Assembly: GCA_003956705.1 (NCBI GenBank) | Contig: QZCP01000712.1 | Location: 62,001 to 126,000, forward strand | DNA: 64,000 nt | Reading direction: 5' to 3' | Source of the DNA: Brevipalpus yothersi | Taxonomy: Eukaryota; Arthropoda; Arachnida; Trombidiformes; Tenuipalpidae | Shown: positions 24,768 to 36,064 of the stretch, piece after piece | Layout of the letters: the number at the start of each line of letters is the position of its first letter | How positions within the stretch are numbered: the first letter of the stretch is position 1 | Notes under the pieces: generated by a model | Databases searched by the model: none | Seen by the model: the letters and a program-made list of their open reading frames with translations, nothing else | Told to the model about the DNA's origin: nothing | Position numbers and translations under genes: made by a program

Positions 24768-25897
24768 ATTTTGTTTGAAAATTTTCAAATGAGATATTCT
24801 TGTAATGGCTTGTATCTAACAAGTCATAGATTAGTCAAAACTCTGGATAAATCGCATGCAAACTAGTTGTAAAATACCCTTCGGGAATGTTATCAATCTT
24901 CAAGTCTAATTAAACACCATCGTTCATAACTGGCTTTTCCGACCTTTGGCTCAACAATTCCATCTTGATAAAGATCGTAAGGGATCTGGTTTTAAAAACT
25001 TGAGATTCATACCAGGATTTTTGTAATTACCAGCCATGATTTATATTATATCATCTCAGAACTCAATTTGTTTAATGAAACCTCTTCAGGCCGGTGTTAG
25101 AAGTTGAGAAGTCTCGAGAAAGCTTCAATTTGTATGAAAGTAACTCCTGTCTCCTAGTTTCTGATGAATCATGGCAATATGTGAGAATGTATCTTTTCTC
25201 GTCTTTCCATTGTGTTTGCATCATTCTCAAGGGTATCTAGTATCAGTGCTGATATAAGGAAAAAAGTGAAAAATTTATTTGCCAACAAACATCAGACATC
25301 AAACTGATAGGTACAATGATTAATCCAATCCAATCATTTTCAACCATACACCTGTAATTCAAGCCGCCAAATGAATGTAAGTCGCAATCTACAGTTTTCA
25401 GACACTACCGTAAGCTCAGCCGGGCTCCTTGATGGAGAGAACAACATTTCATCAAAAACATCAAATATAACTTGAAACACTGTAGCTAGCATGAAATATT
25501 ATTCGACAAAAGTTCAGAACTTTTCTGGATGATGAAAAAATTGATTCCCTAATCCTCAAGACGTTAACAAGTTGTAAAGTGTAAAAAATTGGAGCTTTTT
25601 AAGCCCGCCTGTTAAGCGCCATCTCATGCTTACCATTGGTGTGGCTGTCATTTGAGTGTGTTTTTTTGCAATCTCAATTAACGGTGTTAATTTGACAGTT
25701 TGGATGATCATATTTGTGTGTGTTTATTGATCGTGTGATTGGTGGAAAATTACACTTGTTGTGTTCACTGGAGATGATGGCTGTGAGAGGTGATTGATTG
25801 ACATGGGCTGGGAGAAAATAATCATAACATGTCTTGGGTGAAGATTGGTGGTGTTGTTTATGTGTCTTAATTGTTTATTGTGTACAAAGTTTAAATC
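24768..25897. other. Intergenic, mitofusin to NELF-A
   Basis: 1.13 kb between two same-strand genes; mitofusin 3' end and NELF-A promoter. A short minus-strand frame starting MAGNYKNPG at about 25035 is too short and has no usable splice partner. No gene is supported. Confidence 0.5.
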
Positions 25898-28128
25898 ATG
25901 TCCTCCCAATTGAACAAAAGTGATACATCTCTATGGCTCCATAATAAATTAGGGAACACAAATGATCTATGGTCCAATGGTTCTATCTGCTCACAATTGA
26001 ATGCGGATGTACTCAAAAATATAATAGACTGTTTTGTTGATTTACAATCTCTGGTCAAACTAAAGCTTATTTTATCATTTTTACATATTCCTAGAAGGAA
26101 TGTTGAACAGGTAAGCTTTTAATTAATATTCTGATTGTATTTATATTCTTGATTAGGAACCAATCCTGTAATCATAACCGAATCATTACTATCTGATGTG
26201 ACCTTTTCCCACCAAATTGCATGAAGAATTGGCGCCTATTCATTCTCACCCCATTCTATATCATTCTCGATGATACATGTAATTATAATTATTTGTTTTC
26301 CTATCTTTCAAGTGGAGACAAGAATTGGATGATATTTTAAAAGTTGCCTTAGCTGATAGTGACCATTGGGTCGCAATGGTTGCAGAGCTCCTCAAAACAT
26401 TTCCTGAAACAGGAGCTATAAATTACGATATCGAAGAGAATGCTGAGGTATTCACAGATCTTGTTCATGAATTAAAAAAATCAGGTATAATCAGTATTCC
26501 CTTTTACATGAGTCTTGATACATTTATACTTATATAGATAACATATTTACATATCCTTCAATCTATCAATTTTAGTCCGTAAGCATGCAGATCAGGGGAT
26601 ACTTCCAATTGAGTCACTCTATCTCAACAAGAATGCTTTCAATGCCCAAATCGGTGCTATCCCTCAGCCTGTTAAACACTTTCAACTCCGTCGAAAGCCA
26701 AAATCAGCGGCACTCAGGGCAGAGCTCTTGCAGAAATGTAAGTCAATCTCCACAATCATTGTAAATTTTATCATTTTATAGCCGTGTACTTTAGGATGAG
26801 ACAAATAGCTCGAACTGATAAGATATAGTTCTAAATGAGTGGTGGTTAGTATCTAATCAGTTAGAACTATCTGTCTCGTCCTAAAGTACACGGCTGTAGC
26901 AACTGACAAACTAACAATTTTTTCTCTCCCTTCACAGCAAACGATGTAGCTTCAAATTCTAGGAAAACACTCACTCCTTCTACGGCTCTACGTAATCGGG
27001 GATCGATTAGAGAAATAAACGATAATAGTGAGTTATTGAATCTCTGCTTAAATTTAGTTGCTAATCGGTTATCTCCCTCTTTCAGCACCAATGAAAGGCA
27101 TACCAAACAGAAATATGTTTGGATCTTCCTCATTTAAAACTCCAACCTTACCTAATCGGAGTGTTGGATCTGTTCGTAATCCCACAAGACCTACTATACC
27201 TGGAGTACGTCGTGATGGAGGTATCAAACTATTAGATATTGGTGAACAGCCTTTGGGCAGAGATACTAAGAGAAAGAAGCGAGATCCTAAGGAAGAGAAT
27301 GCCAAACAGAAAGACGGAGAGAAGGGTAGCACTCAAGATCAAAGTTCCACTCCTGACTATGCATTGGGTCTAACATCTTTGGTACCACCAAGTCCAGCTC
27401 CATCCTATTCAGTACCTCCTACACCTGAGCCTCCTAGTAATAATGATTATGCACCGATAAATCCTGTTAAATCTACCTCTTTGAATAGTCCAATGACATC
27501 TGTACAAACACGAACTTATAGCACTGACTCCAATCCGGAGGAGGAAGCAACAGAAGCACCCACACCTACACAAAATTTTGCTCCTGATCCATCTCCACCG
27601 CCTGTTGTACCGCAAATCAAGCAATCTCATCCTAATCCTGTACATGTGACTCAAATTGCATTTGTTCCGAAGCAAACACCAGTGGTACGTTCGCAATCAT
27701 TTCTCACGAATAGATTCACTTTTGATTGCCCATTCATTCTACGATGGTCAATTGTGGCTAGTCAAGAGGTTTTCTAATCAAATTTTTCATCTTTTCAGGT
27801 CCCGCAATCAAATCCTGGTCCAGCTCCTCAGCCAACAACCACCAAGCTTCAATTAACAACTAGACAAGTTCAAGAAGCACAAGAACTGTTTAAAAATTCA
27901 CCTTGCATAGGAAAAGTTGAGAAAGCATTGATTCTCAGTTTCATGGGGGGATCAAGGGAAAATCCTTGCCCACATCTTGGTGATATTGTGACGATCAAAT
28001 TGGGTGAAAGTGAAGAGCTCGCTCGACAACAAGATGGAAATATTATCAAAGTTATTGTAGAAAATCATTATCAAATGAATTACAGCACGGGTGAGGCCAA
28101 AAGAATCAAAAAACTAAGGAGAACTTGA
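25898..28128 (+). CDS. NELFA: Negative elongation factor A
   Basis: Subunit of the NELF complex, which holds RNA polymerase II in promoter-proximal pausing with DSIF. Exons 25898-26110, 26313-26484, 26576-26737, 26938-27027, 27086-27684, 27799-28128; 1566 nt, 521 residues (human 528). The conserved N-terminal domain begins SDTSLWLHNKLGNTNDLW and continues LVKLKLILSFLHIPRRNV. PVKHFQLRRKPKSAALRA and the MKGIPNRNMFG motif follow, then KLLDIGEQPLGRDTKRKK. A proline-rich disordered middle (the flexible tentacle) leads to the conserved C-terminal block LILSFMGGSRENPCPHLGD and MNYSTGEAKRIKKL. Start MSSQLNKSDTSLW fits family alignment. The third intron carries a MITE hairpin; without it the intron would be about 80 nt, like its neighbours. 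Confidence 0.95.
26777..26898. mobile_element. Tc1/mariner-type MITE hairpin in a NELF-A intron
   Basis: A 118-bp element (26779-26896) flanked by TA on both sides (26777-26778 and 26897-26898). Its arms, 26779-26824 and 26851-26896, are inverted copies over 46 bp with 6 mismatches (starting YAGCCGTGTACTTTAGG), leaving a 26-nt loop. TA duplication plus near-full-length inverted repeats suits a Tc1/mariner-derived MITE. As RNA it would fold as a long hairpin, so a microRNA-like precursor is an alternative. Confidence 0.72.
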
Positions 28129-28453
28129 TGAACTGTCATTAAATTTTGTAAATAGCTTGTCTCTCATCGTAACTATAAAATAGAGGTTGCATATTTTTTT
28201 CACTGTTTGTAAACTCGATTGACCACAATATGAATTTTAGTTCGGATTTTTGAATCACATTCAACCTAAAATCGTAGCAATTGGAATGATAAACACTCAA
28301 TAGGAGCAGAAGAATGCATATAAAAAAACTTAATTCATCACTCCGCAGGACCTAATCTTTGGTTCGATCTGGTCTAACATTCTATTCTGTTGATGAAAGA
28401 TACATCGATCTCAGATCTATGGTAGGCTCAATTTTTTGGCTAATTCTAATTGA

Positions 28454-28518
<65 letters not shown>

Positions 28519-28867
28519 CTTGCTTTCTTTTAATTGTCCTAATTGACTATCTGCAATGAGGACGACGGTAAATGACTTTTTAGTGATGTCAAGACTCTCT
28601 CTTGATACGAGAATATCTCATTATTTGTTCAGCTTAAGATCAATTCATGGACGTAATGTTGTACAGATTGTGATTAGCTGGGGAATTCTTTCCGCTCGGG
28701 AACACTGATCACATTGAGTTGTCTGAAGAATTTTCTGTACATGTTTAGGATTTGATGTTGAAAAGTGTCTTCGTTGTTGGAATCTTGAATGCTTCATGTA
28801 CCTATTTTAGTGTTTGAAAAGTGTTCCCCTACTCCTAACCTCAAATAATTAGCAATTTCATGCCGAG
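28129..28867. other. Intergenic, NELF-A to ceramide-synthase-like gene
   Basis: 739 bp including the (CT)n tract at 28457-28512. The open frame through that tract is a repeat artefact. No gene is supported. Confidence 0.55.
28457..28512. repeat. (CT)n microsatellite
   Basis: A 56-bp uninterrupted CT run, about 350 bp upstream of the TLC-domain gene. Confidence 0.97.
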
Positions 28868-29755
28868 ATGGTGGAAAAAATTCTGTCAGAAGAGATCAAA
28901 GGAATTCGGTATCCACAAAAGATTGATCTCATTCCGAGCTTTTTCATGGCCTTTGTATTTCTTTACGCAAGAAGGAAATTGAGTCGAAACTTAGCCCCCA
29001 TGATTGGACGAAAAATGGGAATCGAAACTCCTGGTGATCAATCTGATTCGAATTTGTATCAAGAACAAGAGGTGAATCCAACCATGAGACGCTTCGTTGA
29101 AACATTTACAGATATGGTTCTCCATTTTTTTCTCTGCATTCTTGGATATCTTCTCATCACAAGTAAGCCATGGTACAAGGATCCCAGTCGAGCATTCGAA
29201 GGCTATCCTCTTCATTCCGTTGACTTCAGCCTAGTGATGATGTTCAATGTTTATTTAGGGTATTTTTTAGCCGAATTAATCATATTCTTCAACAAAGAAC
29301 AACGCACAGACTTCATGATTTACCTTATCCACCATATAGTGGCCATTCTCTTATGCTATTTTTGTTGGATCAGCAACTTCGTCAGAGTTACTGCTTTCTT
29401 GATGTATTGCTTTGAATTTTCTGATATTGCTCTTCTTTTTGCTAAGTGTGCACGATATTTGCGGATGGCCAAAATGGTCAAGTTTGGCTTCATAATGTTT
29501 TCAATCACATGGATCTACAATAGAATATTCTGGTTTGGAAGGTTATCCTACATATTTTACTTTAACTTGTTACCATCGTTGCCAGAAATACCTTCAACTC
29601 TAATCATGGTAGGGACCACAAATTCAATTTTGCTCATTCTATTCATTATTTGGACATTCTTTATCATAAAACATGTTATCGACTTTTTGGTCAATGGTCG
29701 AATGATCGATCTGCGAGAAGAAAATCCCGAAAACGATGAGGTGAAGTTTGCATAA
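28868..29755 (+). CDS. Ceramide-synthase-like TLC (LAG1) domain protein, intronless
   Basis: Ceramide synthases acylate sphingoid bases in the ER membrane. This 295-residue single-exon protein has several hydrophobic segments and a TLC-type core. The Lag1-motif start is conserved: RTDFMIYLIHHIVAILLC keeps the paired catalytic histidines and the following FCWISNFVR matches the family. Where typical members read LHDSSD, this one reads CFEFSD: the His-Asp pair is replaced by Phe-Glu, while SD and a following AK are kept. It lacks a homeobox-like domain and is shorter than usual (about 340-390). Nearly every other gene here has introns, so a retrocopy origin is plausible. A poly(A) signal follows at 29820. 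It may be catalytically impaired or have another substrate; membership of the TLC family is firmer than activity. Confidence 0.8.
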   Translation: MVEKILSEEIKGIRYPQKIDLIPSFFMAFVFLYARRKLSRNLAPMIGRKMGIETPGDQSDSNLYQEQEVNPTMRRFVETFTDMVLHFFLCILGYLLITSKPWYKDPSRAFEGYPLHSVDFSLVMMFNVYLGYFLAELIIFFNKEQRTDFMIYLIHHIVAILLCYFCWISNFVRVTAFLMYCFEFSDIALLFAKCARYLRMAKMVKFGFIMFSITWIYNRIFWFGRLSYIFYFNLLPSLPEIPSTLIMVGTTNSILLILFIIWTFFIIKHVIDFLVNGRMIDLREENPENDEVKFA

Positions 29756-30433
29756 ATCTGATATTTTATCTCTATAGAATTATCATGTGCAAATTTTTCG
29801 AAGCGTTTGAATGAATACAAATAAATATCAAAAAGAAAGGAAAAATTATTTTCATTTTCATTATTTTCAACTTTCTTCGAGGACCAAAAATCATAACCGA
29901 AAGTTCTAACTGTAATTCAACGAAAGAAAATAGAATGGCCAACGAAAAAGACGAATTTTACTTGCAAGATCATTGTAATCAACTTACATCATTCTAGTAA
30001 GACATGAACCTCCAAATCATAGATCTATCTGTTAGAAAAATAGAAGGCAGATAAAGTTCATGATATTTTCGAATTTATCCAGGGGAACTTTTTAGCCTCA
30101 TCGTGATGAGGATTCGTTCGTTTTTTAGCATCAATAAAGCGCCATCTTCCACTTTTGCCACATTATCAATAAAACATTGTCCAGGAATCAACAGATTTTT
30201 TTAAATCATTTCTCCACAAAAACATATTCATTTTCATTCGCATTTGACAGTTGTTTAGAAGGATATTTTCTTTCCATCAATCGATTGTTCTCGAGCTTCA
30301 ACTCAACTCTCCTTGGACATAGTTCACATCTCTCATTGGGGTCCAAGCGATTGGCCACTTCTTGCTCAAAATTCATCGTTTCTACTACTGTTTGTGAGAT
30401 CAATTTTCGTCTCCAAAAGTAACAATAATAATA
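29756..30433. other. Intergenic, ceramide-synthase-like to SERF
   Basis: 678 bp. A 65-codon minus-strand frame at 30206-30403 abuts the SERF start but matches nothing I recognise and probably lies in promoter or 5'-UTR sequence. No gene is supported. Confidence 0.5.
29820..29825 (+). terminator. Poly(A) signal of the ceramide-synthase-like gene
   Basis: AATAAA, 65 nt after the stop codon. Confidence 0.6.
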
Positions 30434-31309
30434 ATGGCTCGTAAGTATTTTGATTTAATTAACTGTTGATACACTATTGACTTTATTTTCCATTTTTATT
30501 TGATTACTTTTTTGGTTAATATTCCTATTCACTGTGTGTATCTATTTTTCTTTCTTTTGATCAGGAGGAAATCAGAGAGAATTGGCCCGTCAAAAGAATC
30601 AAAAGAAACAGCAAGAGACCAAGAAAAAGACTGATGCAAACAATAAAGATGGCAATAAGGGCCTTACACTGGAAGAAAGAAAACTGAGGTCAGTGTAAAT
30701 AGTGTATATAATGTTCTCATTGCCAGAAATCAAGTTTCTTATTCGAAAGTAGTGGAAAGGTGGTGAAAAATTTCGATAATTTAAAGTCTCTCCACTTGTA
30801 ATTATATCCCTCCAGAATTGAATGTCTCCACCAAATTCGAGTGCTATCTTTTTTCTTCCCTCAATCTTCGGGATTTCTCGTTTTCTGTTTCTTTTAACGA
30901 TCATTTTCTCCTATGATTAATTGCTTTCATTTATCACATTGAGTGCTACTTATTCTTGAACTATTTTTCCCTCTTCGTCTAAGGTGCAAAAAAAGGGAAC
31001 AAATTATTCAGAACCTCCTGTGAATATAGCTTCACTGCGATGGTCCTGTGATCGTATGAAAATCAGCTCATTCAGCGAAAGTTGTGCCATACACTTGCTA
31101 AAATCTTTTCCACGTCTCATTCGATTGCGATTGCATTTGATATGTTTACGATTTTCCAATGAATGTGATATCTAACCTCATTTTGATCTCTTTCTCTTTT
31201 TTTTTCTCTCCCTCTCTTTCATTCTCTAATTTACAGAGATGCAGAAGTGATGAGGCTGAAACAGCAGAAAGCTTTGGAAAAAAAGCAGGCTGTCTCTTCG
31301 AATGCTTAA
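30434..31309 (+). CDS. SERF2-like: SERF-family small EDRK-rich protein
   Basis: Small, highly charged, disordered protein; SERF proteins bind amyloidogenic proteins and RNA and speed amyloid formation. Coding exons: 30434-30440 (only 7 nt), 30565-30688 and 31237-31309, giving 67 residues. The joined start MARGNQRELARQKNQKK is the family signature (human SERF2 begins MTRGNQRELARQKN). The middle is Lys/Asp-rich, GLTLEERKLRDAEVMRLKQQ aligns with the C-terminal half, and it ends KKQAVSSNA. The microexon donor is C|GTAAGT and all junctions keep frame. A long frame scan would miss this gene because no exon exceeds 42 codons. AATAAA occurs at 31454. Very secure because the conserved N-terminus spans the first splice junction. 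Confidence 0.95.
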
Positions 31310-31754
31310 TGTACACCGCATGTGAGTGTTAAATTGGTGCACACATTCTTTCTCTCTCTCTTTCTCCTGGTATGAAGCTAGATACCCCAAAATTTGATCT
31401 CTGGAAATTCATCTCTCCAACAACAATGACACAACCGAAATTATCGTGAAAAGAATAAAATTGATTTCAGAATACGAATTTCCCTCCTTTTATCGATCAA
31501 TGCCTACGAGTGTTACAAATAAATCCTCAATCAATCGTCTACACATTTATATGGATTATACATGTTATTACGCACAATAAAAAATTTTTCTCTAATGACA
31601 ATCATTCTCAATCTTTCTCTTTTTCCTCTTCTCCATCTGATCTTCCTCATCTTCTCCATTCATTTTTCGAATGATGATCAGAAAAGAAGAAGCATAAGTT
31701 GATCAAAATAGAAATCGACTGACAATTTGTGGCATTACAGAACTGGTTTATGAC

Positions 31755-31795
<41 letters not shown>

Positions 31796-32152
31796 TTCTC
31801 TCTTCATCCACTCTCGACTGGCTGAATGTATGTGAGGTAGTCGAAAAGGTGGCCATTAAAAACCGCACGAACTTGATGTCCCATTTAAGTGAAATGAAAG
31901 TTATGTACACTGAAGGAAGTGATCTCGAATTCTTCTTCATGAATTTCATCAACCATCCCGTTAGATTTTCTCTCTCTCTCTCAATCCAAACTTTTGCGCC
32001 AATCTCATCAAAGGGCCTAGAACTCATCAGACCTCTGGACAATCTCATCGTCGAAAGGAAGATTCACTCAAGTAACAATGTCCAACTAGTGTGATTAAAA
32101 GACAGAGTAAAGAGATATGATAATGTAGATAGTATAAAGCGTGAATGTGTGT

Positions 32153-32192
<40 letters not shown>

Positions 32193-32614
32193 GATGAAGC
32201 TTGCTCTACTCTTTCAAGTTTGATGCTTGTTTTTCGCATCTCTTTTCGTGCTTGAGATGAAGTGAGTCAGCTCAGCTCAGCTTGTTTGTGTAAAGAGAAG
32301 AGAAAAGAGAAGAGAAGAGGAGAGAGTAGATCACCTTTTTGGTGTCTGATCATTTTATCATTTTTTTTTGCTTATTTTATTCATTTATTTTTCTTTCTCT
32401 TTCTCTCTTTCTCTATCTCATTTTTGATTGTATATTGTTTTCATCATTGTTTTGTATCTATTTGTTTCTCTTTGGTTTGATTATCACCATCAGCATCATC
32501 ATAATTATCCTTATCCTGATTTGTGTGTGTGTGTGTTTATCCTATTTTGTTTTTGGTTTAGTTTGGTTTCGGGATTCGGGTTCTTGTGTGTAATAAATTG
32601 TGAGAAAGAGAGAG
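31310..32614. other. Intergenic, SERF to zinc-finger gene
   Basis: 1.3 kb with opposed microsatellites: CT-rich at 31759-31806 and (GA)n at 32157-32190, plus a purine-rich stretch at about 32295-32328 and T-rich sequence before the zinc-finger start. These create several false open frames. The SERF poly(A) signal is at 31454-31459. Confidence 0.6.
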
Positions 32615-33213
32615 ATGATCTCGGAGAGATATTATCGGAATTTGGCACAAAAAATATCCGAAAATCTACTCAATTTTGTTGATGGTAAACCAAAATCATT
32701 CTCCAAATCATCCACTCCATCATCATCCCTGTTGGCCTCATCTTTTTCCTCCTCCTCTTCAAGCAATGAAACTCCGGTGACTTGTGATTCTAGCAAGCCG
32801 TCAGCATCATCATCTGTGGTGACAACAAACACACTCACTAATGGATTCGCAATCACTAGCAAGAACTCAAACAAATTAGCATCATCATCAAATTTGGAGG
32901 CAAAAGAACAACCGCAACAGCAACAACAGTTAAATTTGAAAGCATACAATTTTCCACCTCATTTCAGTTTAAATGAAAATGATAACGAAGATGGGAAACA
33001 TGATGAGAGTGAAATAGCCATGATGAGTTTTCTATTGGATGGACAACTCAAAAGATATCAATCCTCAATGGAAGCTGCAACTTCTTATCCACTGCCTATC
33101 AAGTCATCCATCTCATCTTCGAATAGCCTCTCGAAGAATGCCTCTTCTGTTTCATTTTCAAAGCCTGTAACAAGGAGTAGCAATAGCAACATTCAAAACA
33201 AGAGTAATAATAG

Positions 33214-33251
<38 letters not shown>

Positions 33252-34756
33252 GAAATGATACCAACAACTCCAGCCAGATGATCTCAGCCTTAGAAGCAAA
33301 TGAAAGCCAAAATCTTCATAATGATAATAATAATAATAATCCTAGCAAATGTATTTTTATATGCAATGTATGTGGACATGGATTTTCATCACTTGATGCC
33401 TTCGATGAACACGAGATAAATAATCATCCTAATGTTATTTGCAATTACATTGAAATGAAAATGGAGCACAGCATTGCTATTACCTTGTTAAATTGGATCA
33501 ACAATAGTCCTATGGGATTGCTTAAATCGTGCAAAGTACCAGACCTATCAGCCTTCAAGACAAATGCCGACTCTAGTCCATGCATACAGTGTACAAAGTG
33601 TAAAGCAAAATTTAAAACCGTAGAATGCCTTCATCAACACATCATGACTTGTGCAAGCTCTCAGCCTCCCATCAGCTCGATTAGTTCTGATTTAGCTTCA
33701 GAGAAGCCAACTCGCTCTAATACAAAGTCTTCCAAGTTGACATCTACATCATCATCACCAGAACTTTCTAAGTCGTCCTCTTCCTCAGAATTTTCACTCT
33801 CACCTTCGAAAATCAAGTCGACCATCACTCCTTCACCAGTGAAAAGAGAGAAGAGAAAAGTTTCTCCTTCCGTCAACAGTGAGGCATCAAAAGAAGAGAT
33901 CAGCAAAGACACTGTTCAACCAAGCAAAAAGAACAAGTCCGATTGTGTCGAGCCAAATGATCAGAGTCAAGAAACGAAGACAGCAAATCGTTTCACTGCC
34001 ACCAAAGTTAAATCTCACAGTCTTCGAACTCGAGCTGATGATAAGAACTCCTCTCGCAACCTCTCCACTGCTAAGAATCGATCTCGATGCAAACGAAAGT
34101 GCCCTGATTGCTCTCGTGTCTTCAAGCATTTGGGCTATTTTAAGCGTCACATTAAATCAGAATGTCCCAAGAAAGATCACCAGGACACTACTGAGAAAAC
34201 TCAATCCGTTGCTAGCAAAGCAAAAACAAAAACAAGTCCATCGAGAATTAACACTAGAAACATGACCAAAAAGACATCTGAGAGTCCCCCAACACCTGAG
34301 GCTGTTCAAAGTGAAAATGAATACACTCCCACCGACTTTCAAACTGGTCAAAAAGAGGATAGTGAGCAATGTGACAGTTCGAATGAGTCTAAAGCGAAAG
34401 TCACATCGAAAAATGGGAAAGTCAGCAGATCAGCGGCGAAAAAGTTTGACCCATGGAAAGTGAAGCAAGAGTATCCACTCTATGCTTTCAAGGGATCACC
34501 TTCACAACACCATTCATGTCCTCATTGTCGACGAGGTTTCACTTATTTGGCTAACTATAGCCGACATATTCGTGAAGATTGTCCAATCAAATTTCAAGAA
34601 AGTTTGAAAAAACAAATCAGAGAAGGTTTCGAGAGATGTCTCCTGAAGACTAGAGATGCACTTCGAAAAACATTCGCTCAGATGAATCTTCCACATCCCA
34701 GCGAAGAGCCTCTAATATCCACAAATGAAGATGGTTCTAAAGAGTCTATTGATTAG
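32615..34756 (+). CDS. Intronless C2H2/C2HC zinc-finger protein, unrecognised family
   Basis: A 713-residue single-exon protein, probably nuclear. The start is the ATG at 32615 (MISERYYRNLAQKISENLL), the first methionine of a frame open slightly upstream. Four zinc fingers are visible: residues 250-271, C-x2-C-x12-H-x4-H; about 326-346, C-x2-C-x12-H-x3-C; 496-517 and 635-656, both C-x2-C-x12-H-x4-C and similar to each other (CPDCSRVFKHLGYFKRHIKS; CPHCRRGFTYLANYSRHIRE). The linkers are Ser/Lys-rich and disordered, with an Asn run from an (AAT)n repeat at about 33215-33250. A conserved-looking tail after finger 4 (KFQESLKKQIREGFERCLL) is amphipathic. I do not recognise an orthologue. The three Cys-terminated fingers make DNA binding or protein/RNA contacts both possible. 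Confidence 0.8.
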
Positions 34757-35203
34757 GAAAAGTTACCTCACGATATGTTATTTTGGCATACAATCAAATA
34801 ATTTGCATTGAAATTGGAACATCTCATGTTCTTAGTATGTTTTCTTGTTCAGCCTTTCCCGATCCTACTTCTCATGGATTATTAAATTGATTCAGCCTTT
34901 CAATCCTACTCTTGCTTTTAATTAAATTCCTCCTTTCATTTTTGTTTCTATACTGATGGACTGAGGTCAAGAAATTTATGAAGCTCTAGCTCTATAGCCA
35001 GGTTCTTCATATTGTTCATCCTTCTTTGTTCGCATCACGGAAGAAAATTATAAACACTTAATTTGGAACTTAATTCTGTAGTTGCAATTTAATAATTAAC
35101 ATCATTGATGCTCATTCGAATCCATCGATGTTTAGAAATAAGTTCAAAAACAATGAATCAACAGTTATTTATCCGATTCATAGAAATCCAAATCATTTCT
35201 CAT
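34757..35203. other. Convergent intergenic spacer
   Basis: 447 bp between the convergent zinc-finger and helical secreted-protein genes; 3' flanks only, nothing else seen. Confidence 0.6.
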
Positions 35204-36064
35204 CTAAGCCTGGATGCTCTCCTCTATATCCTTGAGCTCTCTGTTCAATTCTCTCACAAGTTTACCGACGAACAACTTTGGGGCTCTCTCTTCAACTTTC
35301 TTGTTAATTTCAGCGAACATTTTAGATGCCTTTTCTAAATTTTCCATGATTTCCTTTTTCTTATCAGCACTGATTCCAGAAGCTTTGGAAGTCTCGCTAA
35401 TAAGCTTGATACGATTCTCAGTGGCTTGCTTGATTGATGACCAAGCTACACCTTTTTTGCCAGATCTTCCAGTCAAATTGAATTCGAAAAGCTCTTTACG
35501 GAATTCAACAATCATGCGAACCATTTCCTTCTTCTCTTCAGATGGTTTCTAAAAAACGAACTCATGTACATAAATATCATGAATGGATAGTAGCGCCTGT
35601 ACATTTGTCAGATTACAAACATGCAAACTCAATTAATATAAAAATGATCTGATGTATACCTCTTCACCTTTGGTTGCACCCAAATAATTTCGAATCATCT
35701 GAATAGAAGCAACCATGGTTTCGAACAAGTAATCACTAGTCTGTAGACCATCTCTTAGAGCCTCTTCGAGGGTTGTTTTTGCACTGGCCAGAATCTCATC
35801 GATGGCCGAGAGAAGTTGTTCTCGGGTTTTTACATTTTCTTGACCGAAAGTTAAGGCCAATTCATCAACTTCGGCTTGCAAACAGGACAAAGTTGAAATT
35901 GGAAGGGAAAAGAAAACAATCGGGATAAGTTTCTCCTTACATCATCGGATCATCGGTTCTCTAGTTATGATGCAATAACAGAAGAAGGGAAAATATTTTT
36001 ATCAATTCTTACCTTTGGCCAGTGATAAAGTTAAAACGATGCAAATCACAATAATAGTCTTCAT
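35204..36064 (-). CDS. Secreted helical protein, unrecognised family
   Basis: Exons on the minus strand: 36064-36013, 35874-35660 and 35548-35204, 612 nt, 203 residues. Exon 1 is exactly a signal peptide (MKTIIVICIVLTLSLAK, predicted cut near Ala-Lys-Ala), so the product is secreted. The mature chain is almost all heptad-like helix, with many Glu/Lys and Leu/Ile (REQLLSAIDEILASAKTTLE; KKEIMENLEKASKMFAEINK) and few or no cysteines. It contains no family motif that I know. Mature size is about 185 residues. It is divergent from another secreted-protein gene starting 1.1 kb away, so the pair may share control. Small helical secreted proteins of this kind occur among mite gut and salivary proteins, but no such role is shown here. 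Confidence 0.82.

Noticed and set aside
24900..25040. Minus-strand mini-frame starting MAGNYKNPG downstream of mitofusin
   Set aside because: Only 28 codons; a second frame with protein-like sequence follows, but joining them would need an implausible 27-nt intron that does not restore that frame.
28359..28559. Frame with Ser-Leu repeats upstream of the TLC gene
   Set aside because: Created by the (CT)n tract.
30206..30403. 65-codon minus-strand frame abutting the SERF start
   Set aside because: No recognisable motif; it lies where the SERF promoter and 5' UTR are expected, and frames this long occur by chance here.
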